The notes: a model not told the origin generated them from the letters alone. Positions 46,770 to 58,690 are shown, counted from the first letter of the stretch. The stretch is 64,000 nucleotides of DNA from Moringa oleifera (GCA_021397835.1 JAJFZO010000882.1:3352501-3416500), one strand, 5' to 3'. Program-made: numbers and translations.

Positions 46770-49700
46770 TTACCAGATTTGTTTATAATCAACCTCGACA
46801 GTTGGGATGTGAGCAATCTTAGGCCAATCAGCACCGCTGTCCCTTTCGCATCTTTCTGACAACATGGGACAATTCCGAATCAATAATTTTTGTAAAGAAG
46901 TGAGAATATGCAACCCATCGGGCAGGGATGTCAAGTTGGGGCAATCATCTATGTAAAGCTGTTGAAGTGAAGCGAGGTTTGGGAGCCCCTCCTCCGGAAG
47001 CCGTTGTAGTTCTTTCATATCCCATAGAACGAGTTCCTTCAATTTGGAGAGAGGAAGGACGGATGAAGAAGAGGGAGTTGTTGAAGCTGCTGCTGCAAAA
47101 CTCATCTTCGGTGTCTGTTGCAGTGGCTTCACACTGGTATTCCGCAAAAATAGCTTTTCATGAAGAGTAGGAAACAATGGCATGGCAGTCAGGTTAGGGC
47201 AATTAATGATGGATAAGTTGGAGAGACAAGGGAATGAGAGTTGAAGTGCCTCGGCCTCCGCAGTTGATGTTTCTTCTGTTGACAACTCATCTTCATCATG
47301 GTGGTCGTCAACCTCATCCTCATCTTCATCACGTCTCATCATAAGCCATCCCTTCAATATATCGTTGTAACCCAACCATAGGGTCTTGAGAGAAGGGAAG
47401 ACTGTTGTTGAAGAAGAAGCACTGCCAGACATGAAGATCCACTCCAAAGAAGGGCAAGAAGAAATTCCCAAGTTTTCCAAAGAAGGTAACCCATCCAACG
47501 GTGGCAGATGTTTCAAATTAATACAATCGAAAAATTCTAGGGAGACTATATTTCTGAGAGATTGAACCCAAGAAGGACACCTCTCACTCTCAAAGCCGAT
47601 TACGTTTAACCGTTTGAGATTTGGGTGCGGTTGGAGGAAATCTAAAACTTTTTCATCCAAACTCACCTCTGAGGTATCCCAACGTAAAACTAAGGACTGT
47701 AGATATGGCTTGGATATCAGCTCTGCAGCAGCTGCAGATTCTGCCGTCGCATTTTCTAGACCTCTGATTTCCAATTCCCCCCTCAAATTGTTGAGTTTCT
47801 TCAATTCCTTTAGACCATCCCTTCCATTCTTACTTACTACAAACCATGACAAAGTCTGAAGAGAAGTCAACTGTCCCAATCCCCTTGGCATATCAATTAA
47901 ACTGTAGCATTCATAATTCCTGAGATGCCTAAGGTTCATCATTTTACTCATTTCTCTTGGCAATTCAACAAGCCTTGAACACCGGATGACATTTAATGTT
48001 AGCAAATTCTGTAATTCCGTCAAGGAATCAGGAAGTTTCTCAATGTTATCATTCCCAGAAAAATCTAAATACCTTAAATGTTTCAAACTACCAATAGAAG
48101 TAGGAACAACATCCATAGCAGAGGCAGAAAAATCCAAGGCGGGCAAGCACTTAAAACTAGATGCCACTTGATCCACTATGGTCTTGCTCCGGCCACTTTT
48201 CTTAATCGGCCAAAGCAATGTTCTTACTTTAGGAGCATTTGGCAATGCTCTTTCAATTGCCCTTATTGCTTTATCAAGATCATCAACAAATATTGAAACG
48301 TGCCTAGCACTTTTTTCAACATTCTTTGCTTTCAAATCTATCAAAGTGCATTCCGTACCTGCGACTGATTGCGCCAGATCATGCATCAAGTCATGCATTT
48401 TGCAACCGTATACATCACCCCATTCACCTTCTATTGCTTCCTGAAAAAATGACCTGGAAAGTAGCTCCATGAAGTACTCATGACCCACATCCTCTGGCTC
48501 TTCCCCTCTGTTCGATGACTGGATGAATCCCTGTGCAATCCAAAGCTCCACCAAATCGTGTTTACGAATCACATAGTCCTTGGGATAAAGTGAACAATAA
48601 GCAAAGCACTGCTTTAAATGCGATGGTAGATGATCATAACTCAATTTAAGTACCGGTAAAATACCAATCTCCTCTTGATGAACTAAATTTGGAAGTTCAT
48701 TATCCCTAAAATGCAACCATTGATCAGATTCCGGATTCTTATCTCTTAATACAGCTCCTATTGCCTTTATAGCCAGTGGGACCCCTCTGCATCTCTCTAA
48801 AATCTGTCTTCCTATGTCTTAAATTTGTGGAGTTTTAACAAGTTGAGGTTTCTTTCGAAAAGCCAATTTCTCAAATAAAGACCATGACTGATCTTCAGAA
48901 AGACCTTTTAAAGCATATGCTGGGACTGCACTAGTAATTTTTGCCACCTTAAAACTACGTGTAGTTACAATAATTTTACTTCCCTTTGCACCCATAGCTA
49001 ACAGATTTTTCAAGCTATCCCACTTTGCCTGATCCTCATTCCACAGGTCATCCAAAACAAGCATGTATTTCTTTCTGGAGATTTGCCCTTGAAGTTTATT
49101 TTGTAAGGTATCCATTTGGAGGTTGTGTTCAGGTTTTTGTTTCGTAGCAGATTCTATCACATTTTCCACAATTACTTTCACATCAAAGTTGTCAGAGACG
49201 CAAACCCACATTCTTAACTCAAAATGCCTTTTAACTTCTTCGTCATTGAATACCAATCGGGCTAGAGTGGTTTTCCCTAGCCCTCCAATTCCCACAATTG
49301 GAATGACCGACACATTTTCTTTCACATCTTGGTTGAACAACATTTTCTTAACCTCTTCTCTTTCAACTTCTCTTCCAATCACATCTTCCTCAAGCAGAAA
49401 ATAATGAGTTTGATCCCTATGTGTACCCACATCTCGTGCATCTACGGAGTGCCTTAAGAAGTTGAATTTATTTCCTTCTGTTGCAATCTCATCTATTGTC
49501 TCTCTAATAACTTTTATTTTATGACCCATTCTAAAACTGTATGCAAGCTGGTTTGATCTTGAAAAGAAAAGGCGTACCTCTTTTGCCAATTTAGTACCAC
49601 TCATGACTTTCCGTCTCGAAGCCTCTGTGTAGAAATCATCGAGCAAGTCATCTGCATCGTAAACAGCATCTTTGAGCCTCTTAACCCAACTTTTCACAGC

Positions 49701-49880
49701 ACCATTCTTCTCGTACTGCTCCTCTGCATCAAGAAGTACGGCATTGATGGTAGCAACGGTTCCTTCAAGCTTGCTCAGCTCATTCTTGACTCCACATGCT
49801 AACGTGATTTGTTGAAGAGCTAGAGGGCTCAATTCTGACACGATTCTCTGTGCGATGCCAAAAAGAACAGCTTCAGCCAT
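46770..49880 (-). pseudogene. CC-NB-LRR disease-resistance gene (RGA-like) with one in-frame stop
   Basis: This is an intracellular immune receptor of the CNL class, in one long exon. A single TAA at 48821-48819 (codon 354) splits one continuous frame: 353 residues before it and 682 after, so the full frame would be 1036 codons before the natural stop. The CC domain (1-~160) has DADDLLDDF. NB-ARC shows the P-loop GIGGLGKTTLA at about 197, kinase-2 VLDDLW at about 275 and GSKIIVTTR at about 300. After the stop come GLPL-type CRGVPLAIKAIG, CFAYCSLYPKDY and MHDLMHDLAQ, then LRRs from about 580 to the end. The neighbouring paralog has GAA at the stop position. The frame is otherwise open, so the stop is recent, allelic or a sequence error. 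A truncated CC-NB product remains possible. Confidence 0.93.
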
Positions 49881-50040
49881 TTGTCTTTGGCAAGTGGAAT
49901 GCTGGCTGTCTGGGTATTTGTTTGAAGAGAGAAATCTGAGGATGAAATATTTGGATGTAGACGTATATGTTTGAATTGATGATATTTATAATGCATACAT
50001 GCACACATGAAAGGAATTTATTCAATTACTCTCATTCAAG
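49881..50040 (-). promoter_or_regulatory. Promoter of the first NLR (duplicated)
   Basis: About 160 bp upstream of the start codon is nearly identical to the sequence upstream of the second NLR (55563-55725). Both include TATAAATA on the minus strand (here 49990-49983), about 105 bases before the ATG. Confidence 0.7.
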
Positions 50041-50810
50041 AAAAACTTTTCTTTTTGACAAAGTAAAATTAGAGTGTCTTTGTAATCATTATACATGCAG
50101 GCAAGGCATTTGATGCTTAACTTCTGGATCACAAAAATTCTGTAAAAAGATTTAGAAAACATGAGCAAACTAAGAATAGAATAAACGATGACAAGATGTC
50201 AAGTTTTGACAGAGTTGAGTATCTTTGATATTGCTGAATCTTAAAATTTTTCTTTGATCATTTTCTGCTGAATTGGGTTTCCTACACAGTTACCAAAAGA
50301 GTCAATCTACCCAAAATGAGTGAACATGGAACAATCAAAGTCAAGCTTCTTGGCATTGGTTAATTATGGAAATTTGTTTAAAAAAAAATGCTTTGTTGCT
50401 GAGAGTTATTTATTTGGCATATACCTTCTCTGGCTAAATTAAAGGATGAACAAGAATATTGAGCTTAACATATTCTAACAAAATCGATTTTTTAATTGAA
50501 AGTAGGATCTTAATAGGCAGACACAATGTCGACTATGTCATATAGTTTTAGAGAAATTAATTTTACAAGAAACCCAATATTGCAAAAGTAGATCCTACTT
50601 TAAGATTATATTAAAAAATATATTAGGCCCAATATATCTTAAAAAAATTGGCTCATTAAATGAAAATTTTTCTCATTGTATATATTAAATTATTATAATA
50701 TCAAAAATTACTATGACAGGTAAAAAAAATTAAATAAATTTAATCATCTTGTGAATCTCAACACCATAAGGCTTCTTATCATAAAATCCAACAGCAAGAG
50801 GCCATACTTA
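50041..50810. other. Spacer upstream of the first NLR
   Basis: AT-rich sequence with no supportable gene. It ends at the left TTA duplication of the transposon at 50811. Confidence 0.6.
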
Positions 50811-51639
50811 GGCTACCTCCAATAAAGACGATAAAATACTAATTTGGCGTTGAAAACCTACTAATATGATGCGTAATAAAATGACAAATATCGATCGGTA
50901 ATTTGATGTAGTAATAGTATTACGTACACCAAATGTGTTTTTTTTTTTAAATTTATATAATTACTTTTTATAAGTTGTTGAATCAAATATATTTTTTATA
51001 AATAACTTAATAAATATATCATATTATTAAAAAAAATTATACTATTGAAAATATTTCATCAAGATTTTTAAAACAAAATTAATATTTAATACATAATTTT
51101 ATTTTATTTAAATTATTAATATTAATAATTTATTTAATTAAGAATAGTATTATATATAATATCAAAATTATTATTTAAAAATATATATAAAAAGTATAGT
51201 AATTTATAATTTATGATATAATTTAAATTTTGCATGAATATGATAAAAATATAATTTATTTCAATTGATAGCACAGTATAATAAACATAACAACACATTA
51301 ACGATTGTAATATAAATTCAAATTATAATATTAATTAAAATTAAAAAACTTCAATAATAATAAACTAATCCTAAAACTATTTAAAATGCAAAAAAGTTAT
51401 CTTCACTTTCTCCTATGCCACCAAAATGTTGATCAAAAGCATTAGATGATCTTTTATTGCTTCAAATTATTGATCTTGACTTTCTTTTTTTGACAATTAT
51501 TATTTATATTATTAAAATAATATTATAAGACTAATTTGGTGTAAATGGGTTAGAGATGAAAAAATTCAATATTAGAATATTCTAAAAAAAATTAATATCA
51601 AATTAGTGTTAAATTTGGTACATATGGTTGAAGATGGCC
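50811..51639. mobile_element. PIF/Harbinger-like non-autonomous element with TTA target duplication
   Basis: This 829-bp AT-rich element is bounded by TTA on both sides (50808-50810 and 51640-51642), the target size of PIF/Harbinger transposons. Its ends are imperfect inverted repeats: GGCTACCTCCAAT on the left, and GGCCATCTTCAAC reading inward from the right. Both are followed by ACTAATTTG within the first 40 bases. A further subterminal copy of the TAATTTGGTGTAAATGG pattern lies near 51533. A short minus-strand frame near 51390-51450 (FDQHFGGIGESEDNFF, stop) may be a coding relic. No transposase remains. Confidence 0.65.
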
Positions 51640-53164
51640 TTAGGCTTAAATATAGTGTGTCTATCATAACATCATGGCTAGGCTTAAGCATTTCATGTCT
51701 AATCCTCTGATAAGTAGGGGTGACCGTGGTTAAGATTTGATTTTATTTTAGTTTCAAACCGTCGATTCAAGGTTTATGGTTAAAATGAATCAGAATCTGA
51801 ACCATTAAACTTGGGTTCCGATTAAGGTTCGATTCAAAAGCACTTCAAGTTTCAAAAGCAGTTCAAGTTTTGATTCATATTTCAGTTTAGGTCAGGTTTG
51901 ATTTATATTTAATTCAAATTTAGTTTAAATTCGATTCAAGTTCATGTTTATTTCAAAGGGATTGTTTCTCTTTAATAAAAGTATTTTATTTAAATTAAAA
52001 GTCTTTAATAAAAATTTTTAATAAAAATTTAATGATCATATTTTTATTAAAAATATATTTTTTAAAAATTAAATTATTTATAAAAATTATTAAATTATTT
52101 TATTTATTTTTAATTAATTTAATTAAAAATAAAATCAAAACTGTAGATTTATATAAATTACAATCGAATTATATCAAAAGTGATTTTAATTACGATTGAA
52201 AACTAAAATTTTTATAAATAATTTTTATTTAATTTAAATTTTAAAAATTATAATTTAATATATCAATTTAAATTAAAAGATGATTAAATTACTGAAGCGA
52301 AATGGAGCTTCATTGGTCATCTTTCTCTTTCTCCATTGATTACTTTTGTCCATCTTGGGGACATCTGGACTTTAGGCGGCTGCGCTATGCCCCTTGGCTA
52401 CCTTCACTTAGGCTTCAACTCATTGGATCTTTATGGATCGATTTTTTTTTTTTTTCATATTTATACATGTTTGTTGGCTGGATACAGTCATCTTCTTGAT
52501 AATAAGAGGCGGTCGGGTACTTCTCTTTTTAAATAATTTGGATTTTCAAATTCAGTTAAAATATATATATTTAAATTTATCTTAAATTTGATTAAAAATT
52601 TAATTTTAATATCTAAAATCATCTTAATTTCCTATACTATCTGAACTTATTTGAATTTATTTACGTATATATTTTATAAATTTTAACAAGATAAATATCC
52701 ATTTATCATTCTTTTTCTGTAATTATACTTTAAAATAAATTAATAAATATTAACAAAAAATTATGTTTTTAATAAAATAATAATAATAATAATAATTTAA
52801 TAATAAAATTTTAAAATCTAAGACAGAAAGTTCAATATAACAAAATCTAAAGTAATATAATACAAATTTCCAAAGGTTTAAATTCAAATCTTTTCGAAAC
52901 CTGTTAAAATTTAAACTTCCAAACCCGTGTAAGATAAGGATAAGTAAGAAAATCTATGGAAGAATCCATGCAGAGGAGCAAAACAATAATGTTGAAAATG
53001 ATACACTAAAATAGCATCAAGATTCCATCAATCTTTATAATTAAAAAACTGATCCAAGAGCTTATTAAGTTCTGATTACTCACAATTACACATGAAATAC
53101 ACTAAAAATTAATACATCTTTCTCATGAATTCAGTTTGATCCACTGTACGAAAATCAAAAACAA
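51640..53164. other. AT-rich spacer with an unidentified GC-richer island
   Basis: This is mostly A/T-rich, including repetitive TTCAAGTTT-type sequence at about 51790-51960. A ~230-bp island at about 52300-52535 is distinctly less AT-rich and has an open frame (GDIWTLGGCAMPLGYLHLG) that I cannot assign. It may be a fragment of a captured gene. No complete gene is seen. Confidence 0.5.
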
Positions 53165-55562
53165 ACCATTCATGGCATGAAATCTTCATGCAAATCTTTG
53201 TCTGTGTTATATATTAAGTTCAATCCGCTATAAGCACACCTGTCCCTTTTGCATCTTTCTGAAAACTGAGCGCACCCATAAATTCTCAATGCTTGCAAGG
53301 AGCTGAGGCCAGGTATCCAGTCTGGCAATGATGTCAAGTAGGGGCATCTCCACAATTTGAGCAGTAATTAATGGAACTACATGAAAAAGAATGCATGGCC
53401 ATCAGCATCCACTGTAAATTAACGAGGAGCAATTTCTTTAAGCTAAAGTTTGTAAAAGGAGGGATAGCAAGGAATTACAAACCTGTATGTACAAGCAGCA
53501 ACAGGGTCTTCTTAGATTTTTTTTTTTTTTTTAATCAACCTCAACATTTGGGATGTGAGCAATCTTAGGCCAATCAGCACCGCTGCCCTTTTTGCATCTT
53601 TCTGACAGTATGGGACATCTCGCAATCCATCTGGCAGCGCTGTCAGGCTGGGGCAATCCTCGATGGACAAGATGGAGAGACAAGGGAATGAGAGTTGAAG
53701 TGCCTCAGCCTCCGCAGTTGATGTTTCCTCTGTTGACAACTCATCTTCATCATCGTGGTCGTCCTCATCTTCATCCCGTCTCATACGCCATCCCTTCAAA
53801 TATTGGTTATTTGACAAAAACAGTATCTGGAGAGAAGGGAAGAATGTTGTTGAAGATGAAGCACTGACTGACACGTAGATCCACTCCAGAGAAACACAAT
53901 CATGAATAATTAACTTCTTCAAGAAAGGTAAATCATCCAAAGGTGGCAGATGTTTCCAATTAATACAACGCATAAATACAGCGGAGACTACATTTCTGAG
54001 AGACTGAAGCCATGAAGGACACTTCTCACCAACAAAAGTGGTTATTGTAAACTCTTTTAGATTTGGGTGCGGTTGGAGGCACTCTAAAACTCACCTTTGA
54101 GATACCCCATTGTAAAAATAAGGACTGCAGGTATGGCTTGGATATCAGGTTTGCAGCTGCTGCAGATTCTGCCGTCGCGTTTTCTAGACCTCCAATTTTC
54201 AATTACCCTCTCAAATTGTTGAGTTTCTTCAATTCCTTTAAACCATCCCTTCGATTCTTACTTACTACAAACCATGACAAAGTCTGAAGAGAAGTCAGCT
54301 GTCCCAATCCCCTTGGCATATCAATCAAACTTTCGCAACCATAATTCCTGAGATGCCTAAGGTTCATCATTTTACTCATCTCTCTTGGCAATTCAACAAG
54401 CATCATACAACCGTCAACATTCAACTTTTGCAAATTCTGTAATCTCGTCAAAGAATCAGGAAGTTTCACAATTTTAGCATTCCAAGAAAAATCTAAATAC
54501 CTCAAATGTTTCAAGCTACCAATTGAACCAGGAACAACATCCATACCAGAGAAAGAAAAATCCAAGGCGCGCAAGCACTTGAAACTAGATGCCACTTGAT
54601 CCATTATGGTCTTACTCCAGCCGCTTTTCTTAATCGGCCAAAGCAATGTTCTTATTTTAGGAGCATTTGGCAATGCTCTTTCAATTTCCCTTGCTTAATC
54701 AAAGTCATCAACAAATATTGAAACGTTCCTAGCACTTCTGTTAAGATCCTTTGAACTCAAATTTATCAATGCGCATTCTGTACCTGCGACTGATTCCGCC
54801 AAATCGTGCATCAAGTCATGCATTTTGCAACTGTATATATCGCCCCATTGATCTTCTTTTGCTTTCTGGAAAAACGACCTCCAAAGTAGATCCATGAAGC
54901 ACTGGTGACCTGCATCCTCTACATACCGGTCACCAGCAGATGAAGGGACAAATCCTTGAGCAATCCATAGATCTACAAGCTTCTGCTTCTTAATCTCATA
55001 ATCTTTAGGAAACAAAGAACAGTAAGCAAAACATTGTTTTGAATGCGAAGGAAGATGATCATAACTCAACCTTAGGCCTTAGGACTGGCAAGGTACCATC
55101 CTTTTGTTGATCTATGTTGGCAAGCTTCTCTTCCTTGACATGTAGCCATTCTCGTTTAGTTTTCTTGAAGTATAAGACTCTCCCTGTGGACCTTATAGCA
55201 AGTGGGACTGCAGCACATTTCTCAATTATTTCCATTCCTATGTCTTCAAAACTTGAAAGTCGTGTGTTTTCTTCAAATGCTATATGCATTAGTAAAGACC
55301 AGGACTGGGGTTTTGATAGGCCTTGTAGAAAGTACGAAGGAACAGTGCCCATGATTCTACCAACTACTTCCTTTCTTGTAGCAGCATCCTTGTTGTACTT
55401 CTCCTCCGCATCAAGAAGTACGGCATTGATGGTAGCAATGGTTCCTTCAAGCTTGCTGAGCTCATTCTTGACTCCACAGGCTGATTTGATTTCTTGAAGA
55501 GCTAGTGGACTCAACTCTGATAGGATTCTCGGTGCGATGCTAAAAGGAACGGCTTCTGCCAT
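53165..55562 (-). pseudogene. CC-NB-LRR pseudogene, tandem paralog with NB-ARC deletion
   Basis: This is a broken copy of the neighbouring CNL. The first ~60 residues match (MAEAVPFSIAPRILSELSPL), then the frame jumps from EEKYNKDAA straight to TRKEVVGRIMGTVP. About 250 residues are lost, including most of the CC, the P-loop and kinase-2. A 7-bp tandem duplication (CCTTAGG at 55070-55076 and 55077-55083) shifts the frame before SYDHLPSHSKQCFAYCS. Stops replace Lys at 54697-54695 and Glu near 54205-54203. Further indels scatter the LRRs (53512-53973). A 3' LRR exon follows (53170-53360: CPYLTSLPDWIPGLSSLQAL). It cannot encode a working receptor. Confidence 0.92.
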
Positions 55563-55725
55563 ATCTCTTTGGCAAGTGGAATGCTTATTGTTCGATTATT
55601 TGTTTGAAGAGAGAAATCTTAGGAAGAAATATTTGGATGTGGACGTATATGTTTGAATCGATGATATTTATAATGCATATATGCACACATAAAAGGAATT
55701 TATTCAATGACTCTCATTCAAGAAA
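55563..55725 (-). promoter_or_regulatory. Promoter of the NLR pseudogene (duplicated)
   Basis: This matches the upstream region of the first NLR over about 160 bp, including the TATAAATA box (minus strand, 55672-55665) and the downstream TTTGTTTGAAGAGAGAAATC block. The similarity fades beyond about 55730, marking one end of the tandem duplication. Confidence 0.7.
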
Positions 55726-55959
55726 ACTTTTTTTTATGCCAAAGTAATACTCAACTTCTTGATCCCAGAAATTCTGAAAAAGATTTACAGAACATAAGCG
55801 AATTAAGAACAGAATAAACCATGATAAGACGAACAATCATCCGGTAATGATCGCACTAAACATTTATTTCTAGTAAACTATATCGATAATTAATATTTAC
55901 AAATCTTGAGTATCAATCCAACAAGTAGTTTTCTTCGTAGCTCTCCCTTGATTTCTTTC

Positions 55960-58596
55960 TCAAGAACATTGCGGAGAAACTCTCCCTTTTGTGTTCAACA
56001 TGACATTATCACACGAAGCTTTCGTATATTCTTCTTCCTCGCTCGCAAGACCTATGTTTTGCAACGAAATTCCTCGACAAGGAACGCTGTTGCTACAATC
56101 AAATTTCACGGCCACTTCCGACGCACTTGTCCCCCTAATATTCTTGTAAAGAACATTGCTTACTTGCACCGCCGAGGCCTGCCATAATTAATATATCAAC
56201 ATGATCAGTGCCACCATGCCATGCATGCAAAATAATCGAAAATCATTTTCCGAAAGTAAGATTATTGTATAAATTTAATTACCTTTTCCGGGCAAGGATC
56301 ATCTTGATCGCAGTAGTTTTGATCTATAATTATAGGGTTGCTCACATTATTCATTAAAATGTTTTGAAACACGATGTCCCTCGCCGAGCCGGATCCTCCC
56401 TACATTTATCAGCAAATAATAATTAGCCATGGTTCATATCATATGATATTCGTAATTTCTAAAGTCATAAATACGTAGAAATTCATTGATTACATACACA
56501 TGTGGCTTTCAATAAATCAACGAAGAAGTTGAAAACGGTGAATTCTAAGTCTTCAGTCTACTTCGGAAGTTGAAATTAGTATTGGGAAGTTATACTTAAT
56601 GCTTCTGTGTCTTTTTTCTTCTAGTAGTTAGCTTTTCTGTAGACTATTCTTGCAACTAACAAAATCAACCACCTAACTGCTTTCTTGTCTGATTATGTAC
56701 ATGTCTGTCTCTATCTCCAGTATTTCATGGTTGCTTACGTTGTATTTGGTAACTCCATTCACGGCTCGATTTCAGGAGTTAATTTCCTAATTGATCAGCG
56801 GACCCAAATTTTTCAAAATGGTCATTATTCAAACTTTGGCTAAATTGATTAATTACAAATTGATTTTATAGTCCGCCACTAATTTGATTTAATTAAATTC
56901 TTTAGAGAATTTGCCTTAATATAGAGATTTCAGAAGGAAACTCTTACCTGCCAAGTCTTTATTCTTACTCCGTTAGTGGTTCCTGAAAGTCGTGAGTTAC
57001 TCACTACCACATTCGATACATAAGCTTCCGAATTTCCGGCTCCTAAGCTTCCAATGCTGCGAATTACCAGAGCAAAACAGAGAAATTAATGATAATTAAA
57101 AAAAAAATCAATTATGAGATATCACAGTAATGATATGCACCTAAGTTGATACGGTTTAGTTGAAATTGGTTAATTAGGTAAAAATTAGACGGAGTGTAGA
57201 GTTGAATATTAGAGAAGTCACCTGATCCCATGCCCCGGTCCGCAAGTTATGCCCATGGCATGAACATTTTTGGACCCGCTCACTATGGAAATACAGTCAT
57301 CACCTTCAATAAATTAAATTAGTCGAATCAGAATCCATTAGGAACAATATAGTTTCTGGGTTTAATTAATTAATTAATTAATTAATCACCTGTTCTAATG
57401 TCACAATTCTTAATCAAAACGTTCTGAGTCTCGGTGACATGAATACCATCGGTGTTAGGGCTCTTCCCCGGGGCTGTCACTAAAAGATTTAAGGCGTTCA
57501 CATTGACACTTTTTTGGAACGAAAGATGCATCTGTTGTGAATTTTTGAACCAAATCCTTGATACTATAACGTTACGGCATTCGCGGAAGGTGACAGCCTG
57601 CAAATCGACAAATAAAAACTTAGAAAAAAAAATAAGTGTTAATCCTACAATGAATTCGGCTAAATTGATTGTAGTGTGTATATACTTACCGTTGGTGCTT
57701 CCCGGCAAGGCTGCAGGAGAATTAAAGATAAGATCATTCAAGCAATTAATGTTAGTTAATCTTGTTTTATTGGGAGAAATTAATCAAAAATTGAAGAACG
57801 GAAAGAATTCTATATGACGTACAAGGCTTTTGTCGATTTTGCATGATTTCTCCCACCATATTTTGCCGTTACCGTTGATGGCACCGCCACCTTCTACTAT
57901 GAAATTTTGAACATTTTCGAAGACAAGCCAATGCCTCCTATCTTTCTCGTAGTCAGACTGGTCAGTGGAAGCCTCGATTGTTCCGTAAATCTACAATGGT
58001 CCATTAGAGTTATGACATATTAAGGAGCAAATTAATTATGCACATATATATAAGTTAATTAATTAATTAGTATATGCTTCATGATCATATATTATATCGC
58101 TCTTTCTATGTGTTTATAACACATGCATGCGTAAAATTACCTTCAATACAAGATTAGATCGACAAGGACCGGAGAATATCACAGGCTTAAGATGATAAAT
58201 TTTGTTCTTTGGAACCACTATTACGGCTCCGTTAGAAGCCGAACAAGCCTCCTGCCAGGCCTGTTTAAAAGCCTGAGAATCATCTCTTCCGTCGGCCTTA
58301 GCGCCATAGCTATCAACGTTCATTATCTCTGCAGCATAACCTCGACTACGCCTCGTTTCTATACCGCTCTTGTGCATGACCGGACCGGCAAATCTCGGCC
58401 GGAAGAAGTGGCCATGCTGGTTGTAGATTGTGCCGAAATATGGATGATAAGCTCGTGGATGGTGGGCATAGGCTCGATGAATATTACCGCTAGTGATGAA
58501 CGGGTTTCCTACGTGTGTCAGGGTGCTGAAAGTAGAGGGTAAAGCGATCAAGAAAGCTAAAAGTGAGAGACAAATGAAACGAGCTTTAAGGAACAT
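55960..58596 (-). CDS. Polygalacturonase (GH28), QRT2/ADPG-like
   Basis: This secreted enzyme hydrolyses homogalacturonan in cell walls. The QRT2/ADPG clade acts in pollen-tetrad separation, anther opening and organ shedding. Eight exons: 58596-58141, 57990-57823, 57710-57690, 57597-57390, 57303-57222, 57056-56948, 56399-56283, 56178-55960. They sum to 1380 nt, 459 aa. The signal peptide [20 protein letters not shown] is followed by a His/Pro/Tyr-rich ~75-residue prosegment. All GH28 motifs are present: NTD (Asp265), DD (286-287), GHG (His309) and RIK (343-345). Exon 3 is a 21-nt microexon (PCREAPT). An in-frame ATG at 58689 is upstream of the expected transcription start given the TATA box at 58698-58691, so 58596 is preferred. 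Arabidopsis QRT2 lies near ATAB2, supporting orthology. Confidence 0.93.
57362..57386. repeat. (TTAA)n microsatellite beside a splice donor
   Basis: About six TTAA-type tetranucleotide units begin within 6 bases of the polygalacturonase exon-4 donor at 57389-57388 (minus strand). Confidence 0.85.
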
Positions 58597-58690
58597 TTTG
58601 ATCTCTTTCTTTTTGTAGTAAAGATAGAAGATCAAAAAGGCAAAAACACCGAGTGGGAATGGTTTGGTGATCGAGGAAGACGAGTGCATG

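Noticed and set aside
48819..48821. Interpretation of the NLR break as two genes or a frameshift
   Set aside because: The two frames are in register (34 codons between the stop and the next ATG), so it is one gene with a single stop codon.
51714..51740. TAGGGGTGACCG resembling a hAT-type terminus
   Set aside because: No matching CCCCTA inverted end or 8-bp duplication could be found downstream.
58597..58689. Upstream in-frame ATG at 58689 for the polygalacturonase
   Set aside because: It lies only a few bases from the TATA box, so it should precede the transcription start, and it would bury the signal peptide.
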